Assembly: GCA_030490835.1 (NCBI GenBank)
Contig: CM059972.1
Location: 87,715,137-87,779,136 of the forward strand
Source of the DNA: Annona cherimola
Lineage: Eukaryota; Streptophyta; Magnoliopsida; Magnoliales; Annonaceae
DNA: 64,000 bases
Reading direction: 5' to 3'
Shown: positions 58,600 to 64,000 of the stretch, in pieces
Layout of the letters: the number at the start of each line of letters is the position of its first letter
Numbering within the stretch: position 1 is the first letter of the stretch
The notes under the pieces: model-generated
The model's input: the letters and a program-made list of their open reading frames with translations, nothing else
Database searches by the model: none
Told to the model about the DNA's origin: nothing
Made by a program: the position numbers and the translations under genes

Positions 58600-58800
58600 C
58601 CCCACTGCAAAACCTCATTTCTTTATAGTTTTTTGAAACTCTTTTCATACACATGTTAATCTAAGTGTATTTAACATATATATATATATATATATATATC
58701 AATTTTTACTATTTTTGGAGATTTTTAAATATTTTTTCGGATTTTAAAAAAACATTGGCATTTTAATAATTTTAAAATGAGTTTTGCAGCGGCCCCTGCT
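58600..58800. mobile_element. Fold-back MITE, family C, left half with TA microsatellite
   Basis: CCACTGCAAAACCTCATTT on the left pairs with AATGAGTTTTGCAGCGG on the right, a tip sequence seen in no other copy here. The core TTAATCTAAGTGTATTTAAC is followed by a (TA)n run (58677-58700); the inverted half of the core is mostly missing. Confidence 0.6.
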
Positions 58801-59487
58801 GCAGTCAAACATTCTCTAAGAAAAATAACCATTTGTATAAAGCGCTCCATGGAATCATTCTTCTCGGCTCAAATATGGATAAGAGTGGAAGCATGGGTGG
58901 ATGATATTGAATGTCTATAGCCGACCAACAAGAAACAAAGACCACGGGAATAATATTCCAAGTCAAAAGACAAATGAGTTAGAGATGGAGGAGGGCAAGC
59001 AAACTTGCCTGACATTTAATTTCTAACTGTGAGCCAGGCCTTCCGTTAAAAAACAAGAGTGTAATTGTTTTCTTGTCGCTTTCTACTTTGGCATTTTGCC
59101 TATTTTTGGAACATATAATATCATATCCACATTTACTTCCCTTGGAAATTCATCGAGCTTTGCGAGGCACACTGCAATGCTTATATTATATTATTCCTTG
59201 AAGAGCTTTTCTCCTCTGGAACCGTGTGCAATTTGCAATCTTTTAGGTTTCTTATTCTATGCCATTGATTATATTCTCCTCCATCGATAGTTGTATAATC
59301 ATAAAAACCATTTTAATTAGAGTTGTATAAAATTTATAGCAAGTGAAAATGCGTGAGGTCCTTTGTATAGATATTTTAACATTATAGATTATAAAAAGTC
59401 TTCAATCAAAATGATTTTGTTATATATAGACTAAGCATAGTTTTAAACATAATTCATGATATGGATCTTTAAAAGAAATTAAAAAAG
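58801..59487. other. Intergenic, no gene recognised
   Basis: Mixed composition. The frame at 59096-59290 has no recognisable domain. Confidence 0.4.
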
Positions 59488-61486
59488 GGATAATTCCTCT
59501 TATACCCATAACAATTGCACATAATTCATAATATACTCACAACATTTCGTAAATTTCTTTTATACCCATAACATTTCACCCTAAATTCCTCTCATATCTG
59601 ACGAGCTGCGTATATGTCAATTAAAATGCTTGTTATTTACGCAAGTATATGTGCTGTGTCAAGTAATAAAGAGTTAGTAGAGTATCGTATCCACGAGGAA
59701 TTGTTAACCGGAATTATTAATTAGTTTAATTGCTTTCGGTGGGTAGAAATTCTGAGTTTATGAATTTAAACTAAAGCTAACAACTACAATAAGTAATCAG
59801 AGGAGAGTTCACAGAACTGCTGGAAACTAGAAACGGGGTTACTAATTGGGGATGACAGATGGATAGCTCGGAATCCTCAAATCTAAATTATATCGTATTG
59901 ATTCTTTTTAATTGGATTGCGTATGAATTTACTAGCCCAAGTTCAATAATTTCTATATATGTCTTCCAACACTATATAAAGCTAATTACACCCTATTTAA
60001 TTACTATGTTCCCGTGCCATTAAATAAAGTGAAATCGATAAGAGCATAACCTGTTTAGTGACTACACATGGTTTAACGGTATATTCCTATCCGTTAAACA
60101 ACTCCCTTTACAAAGAGGAAACCTATGCCCTGCACATGGATCTAGCAGAGATTTTTCTCTTCCAAGGATAAATCAAGCGATTAAATCATCTTACAAGGTA
60201 GATAATCTTGTAAAAAATATTAAAATTGCACACAATCATATAATAAATCAAATATTCATTACTGAATTTCAAAGAACCAAGACAATATAGTTTAGAATTC
60301 AATTCATCCTAACTATCCATCTAATGGAGGTTTAGTTCAAAGACATGATCATAACATCCATTATATCCATATTGAAAACATCCATGAAAGCAGAGAAAGA
60401 AAAGTAGAAAGAATAAGAGAAAACTGGTTTTCCGGTGGCTTCCACCAACGGAGTTGAATCCTCTCTTCAATCTGTGCTTTGATCGCGTTCGCGTCTTTCT
60501 CTTTTGTGTAATTCCATTTCTAAGCTCTCTCTCTGGTCGTTCTTCGCGTGCAAACCCCTAGGATCTATTTATATATTGGCATTGCGCAGCACACGCATTG
60601 AAAGCTGCGCATACGGATGCGTATTGGCGCCTAGGCGCCAACTCTCTGTGTGCTTGGCAACTTGAAATTTTTCTGCAAACTCTAGGAGTTCATGCCTTGG
60701 CGCCTAGGTGCCAACTCTCTGGAGGTTTCATGACTTGGAGCTTCTCCTGAACACACCTGTGTGATTATGCCCGGCGCCTAGGCGCCAACTCACTAGAAGC
60801 TATGTGTTTGCTGAATTGTGCTAGATTTCTAGCAAGGGCACGTAGGGTGGCGCCTGGGCACCGTCCACCTGCCTCGTGACTTGGTCTCGATCTGCATTCC
60901 ACTCGCCCGCATGCCTTTATATGGCCCGTCCTTCTTGCAAAAATGGAAAAACTAAGTAGATGGACTAAAAATGGTTGATTAATGCTAAAAATGCATAAAA
61001 ACTAAATAATGCTCCTAAAATACAAAGTGTGTGGAAATTAAGCTAAATAAATGCAAATTAAGCCTAATCTCTCGGACTAACACACAAATATAGTCTGAAA
61101 TAGGCCATGATAATTCGCGTTTTTACGAGTTATCAATATCCACGTCGTTAAAACCATCGTTATCTACCCCATTGAAAAGACGATTTTGCCCATTTTAAAA
61201 TTTTTAATTGAGATAATTTAATTTTACATGACTCAATTGATGGTAGAAAATCACTAATAGAAGATATTAAATAACTTGAAAATCATATTAAGGTTGATTT
61301 ATTTTAATTAGAAAAAATTAAAATGGCAAAATCATCTTTTCAATGGAATAGATAACGGTGGTTTTAACGGCGTGGGATAGGGGGAGAATTTATGGTAAAA
61401 TGTTATGAGTATAAAAGAAATTTAAGAAATATCGTGAATATATTAGGAATTATGTGCAATTGTTATGGTTATAAGAAAAATTATCC
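59488..61486. mobile_element. Fold-back element (family B-like) interrupted by a solo LTR
   Basis: The left arm, GGATAATTCCTCTTATACCC ... CAATTGCACATAATTCATAA, pairs with the right end ...GAATTATGTGCAATTGTTAT ... ATTATCC over about 110 bp. Inner arms TTAAAACCATCGTTATCTAC and GATAACGGTGGTTTTAACG also pair. Removing the 59599-61135 insert and one ATATC leaves a continuous, nearly palindromic element of about 460 bp. Confidence 0.8.
59599..61135 (-). mobile_element. Solo LTR, 1537 bp, with ATATC target duplication
   Basis: Read on the minus strand it begins TGATAACTCGTAAAAACGCG and ends CAGCTCGTCA, the TG..CA ends of an LTR. ATATC flanks it on both sides (59594-59598 and 61136-61140). No coding sequence, PBS or second LTR is present, so an element was lost by recombination between its LTRs. 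Near the middle GGCGCCTAGGCGCC-type palindromes occur four times (about 60628, 60696, 60770 and 60850). Orientation is inferred from the LTR ends only. Confidence 0.82.
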
Positions 61487-63404
61487 TTTTTTTAAAAAAA
61501 AGAAAAGCTAAAGGAGGCAAACCTAGTTGCAAAGGAAAAAGCCCCTCCCTTTAATTATTGAAATTCTAGCCAGTTAGGACTTGCAGTTAGGATCTAGCCT
61601 GGATCCACATGGGGCCCACTGTCCTTGTGATCTGAAATGACCATATATTCTTGAAATTTTGTTTTCAGTGTCTCTTCACCAATCAACCACAAGGTCCATG
61701 TGAACCTAAAATCTGACCTAGGGTGCTTTTTTTTGCTAATAACTTATCAAGTCAAATGAATTAAAAAAAAAAAAAATCAGTTGGTATAACTCGCAACTGA
61801 AGTACATCACTTAAAATTGTTTAGTTTGATGCAGCAGAAATAACAAGCAAATGACTGAAGTTTTCTCTACATATATGGTTAAATACTTAAAAAATGACGT
61901 CTAAAGCAGTTTAACTAGAACAATTTTGGCAAACTCAAATAAAAAAGTTTGAAAAATAGTCATTTGACAAATAAATATAACACCTAAACGGGTAAAATTT
62001 AAATCCGACAACACATTAGAAAAAGACAAAAAATTATGAATTATGTACCATAAAAAGAAAAGGGCAGAATAGCCGGCTTCTTATAATTTCGACTATTTTT
62101 TAACAATTCAAAAAAATCTATTTTCTCATTGTTCTATATTTTCATTTATTTTCCTTGCATTTATTTTAATCAGTTTGTTTTGCTGGCATTTCCTTACATA
62201 CAATTTTCCGTTCTATGTTCCACCGAAATAAGCCCTAATTATTGGGAAATTAAGTGCATGTGTTTCTTCTTAGTTTCGAAAATGGAATTTTAAAATGTTC
62301 GTAATAAAATTCATCGAAAATGATCTATTGTAAGTAAATAAGCTATAAGCTCTAATATTAAATAAGCCAAATGAAATTAGGATTTGCCATTCAGATTTAA
62401 TTCCTCTGTCATTTCATAAGTATATTCAAGGGTCCTTTGTTAACGTGGTAGTGACTAGATGGAAAGTTAGTTTTTTGAAAAGTAAGATGATAGTAGTAAA
62501 TAAATATAATAATTATGTAATAAAACGATTAAAATGTAGAGGTAAAAATAGAAATGTAAGGTAATTGGGTGTTTAAGATTTCAAATTATTTCTTAAAAAA
62601 TTTATAGAGAGAGAGAGAGAGAGAAAATTTACATTATTCCTCACCTCTCTTAGCTAACAGTACCTTTATACCTTTACTTCTTATGATAATTCCAAAATAT
62701 TTTTATTTTAAGGTTGTCTCGACTTTGCGTTTCTCTAAAGGTGCCGAAGAGTTTCCTTAAAATGGTCTTTTAAGAATTCCTTTATTTGTAGAAGCAAATG
62801 TTAAATTTCATGGGATGGCTGATTATCTCGAATTTTCTTTTTTCTCAAGTTCGCTAATTATAAGCAGGAAAAAAAAGAAAAGAATAGCTGCTATATGGTA
62901 GGGGACTTTTCTACTTCAATCTTTAAAATGGAATTTTAACAGAAGAATCTACATCCATGCGGATTTATGACTAATTATTGTAAGAAGCAGAGTGTTGCAA
63001 CAATTACCAATTAGGAAAACTGAAAAAAACAATAGAAGAAGAAGAATAGCAAATTTATAAAGCTCAATGTTGGGTTGAAAATTTAAGAGAAAAAACAAGA
63101 AGAAGTCCACAATAAAGTATTTGTCTTCACAAGAAAGTGATTAAGCACTCAATTTCTTAACTTTTTCAGATATGATAAATAATTTTTCTAAAATTCATGA
63201 AAGGTAGCTTATTATCTTGAAATAATTTAGGGTTTGTTGGGTCTCATATAGAAATAGAAAGTATGGGGTTATTTGCTGTTAGCGGGCTGCCTCGCTTCTT
63301 ATTTTCACTCGAAATTTTTGTGATGAAAGCGTTTAAAAGCCATAAGAAACGTCAAAGCCTGAGGTTGAAACTTTAAAAGAAAATTTTGAAAATATACCTA
63401 CACG
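61487..63404. other. AT-rich intergenic with a (GA)n microsatellite
   Basis: No gene is supported. A (GA)n run lies at about 62606-62625. Several poly-A tracts. Confidence 0.4.
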
Positions 63405-63496
63405 GTTTAATCAATATCTTATTATTTTCTCTAAGTTATTCGAAATTGCAGTTTAATCAATATCTTATTCGTTTCTCTAAGTTATTCGAAATTGCA
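63405..63496 (+). repeat. Tandem duplication of a 46-bp unit
   Basis: GTTTAATCAATATCTTATT followed by CTCTAAGTTATTCGAAATTG occurs twice at a 46-bp period, with one difference. A decayed inverted-repeat element may lie around it (63480-63800). Confidence 0.85.
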
Positions 63497-63899
63497 AATA
63501 TATTTATAAAATTTACATAAAATTATAAGTATATTTTTTCTATTAAGATGCCGTTAGATACGCATACGGATAAAAGAATATAAAATAATAATATATAGAA
63601 TAATGAAATAACAAATATATGTAAACATTGCAAATGTATAACTTGGTATAAAGCATATTTTCATCAATTTATATAGAATTCTAATGATGCCTTAATGGAA
63701 GAGATATGCTTATAATTTTAGATAAATCTTGTGAACATATTTATAATTTCGACAAACTTAGGAATATAAATGTAATATTGGTCAAATCTTGTAAATATAT
63801 TTCTATAAATATCTAAAAAACCAGTAATCTAAAAGACCAGTACAATATTTGTTCCTTGGGGCCAAATAAGCTGATGTCTATCTCCCAAGGCTAAACATG

Positions 63900-64000
63900 T
63901 TTGTATGTATTAAAATGTAATTGATTTTTAAAAATTTTTAAAAATATCTAAAAGTCTTCAAAAATGGTAAAAATTGAAATACATGTTAAATACATTTAGA
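63900..64000. mobile_element. Fold-back MITE family C, cut by the window edge
   Basis: The last bases, CAAAAATGGTAAAAATTGAA followed by ATACATGTTAAATACATTTAGA, are the inverted core of family C. The rest lies beyond the window. Confidence 0.5.

Overview
This is nuclear DNA of a flowering plant. Support comes from spliced genes with GT..AG introns, a plant SERINC gene, a plant L34e-superfamily gene, a Sirevirus-type Ty1/copia element, plant tRNA-derived SINEs, a TRIM, an L1-type LINE tail with an RNase H domain, and swarms of MITEs. The species cannot be named from the sequence. GC-rich first exons combined with AT-rich, MITE-filled spacers would fit a magnoliid, a basal eudicot or a non-grass monocot, but this is a weak guess. 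There are no rRNA or tRNA genes, no CRISPR arrays and no bacterial-type operons.

Layout. 1-2.4 kb: a TRIM cut by the window edge, then a 5'-truncated LINE tail. 4.7-10.6 kb, minus strand: an apparently intact six-exon SERINC/TMS gene of 417 residues, with Tourist-like MITEs in introns 4 and 5 and a nested MITE pair just upstream. 11.5-23.9 kb: no host gene; dense MITEs, one of which is split by a 3.76 kb TIR element carrying broken F-box-like and PPR-like fragments (Pack-type gene capture). 23.9-32.7 kb: a complete young Ty1/copia Sirevirus with 1.68 kb LTRs, a 5-bp target duplication, intact gag and pol, a PBS and repeated polypurine tracts. 33.4-34.1 kb: a GC-rich gene like Arabidopsis At5g19025 (ribosomal protein L34e superfamily), plus strand. 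34-64 kb: no recognisable host coding sequence; SINEs, tandem duplications, several fold-back element families, a decayed copia reverse transcriptase and a solo LTR inside a fold-back element.

The two host genes do not form a functional unit. The informative content is the transposon stratigraphy: several insertions have readable boundaries and target-site duplications, giving relative ages (MITE inside MITE, Pack-type element inside MITE, solo LTR inside fold-back). The most distinctive observations are the Pack-type element, a fold-back family whose core is shared but whose terminal sequences differ between copies, inverted MITEs flanking SERINC exon 5, and repeated PBS-like and PPT-like motifs before the Sirevirus 3' LTR. 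No previously undescribed gene system was found beyond these mobile-element structures.
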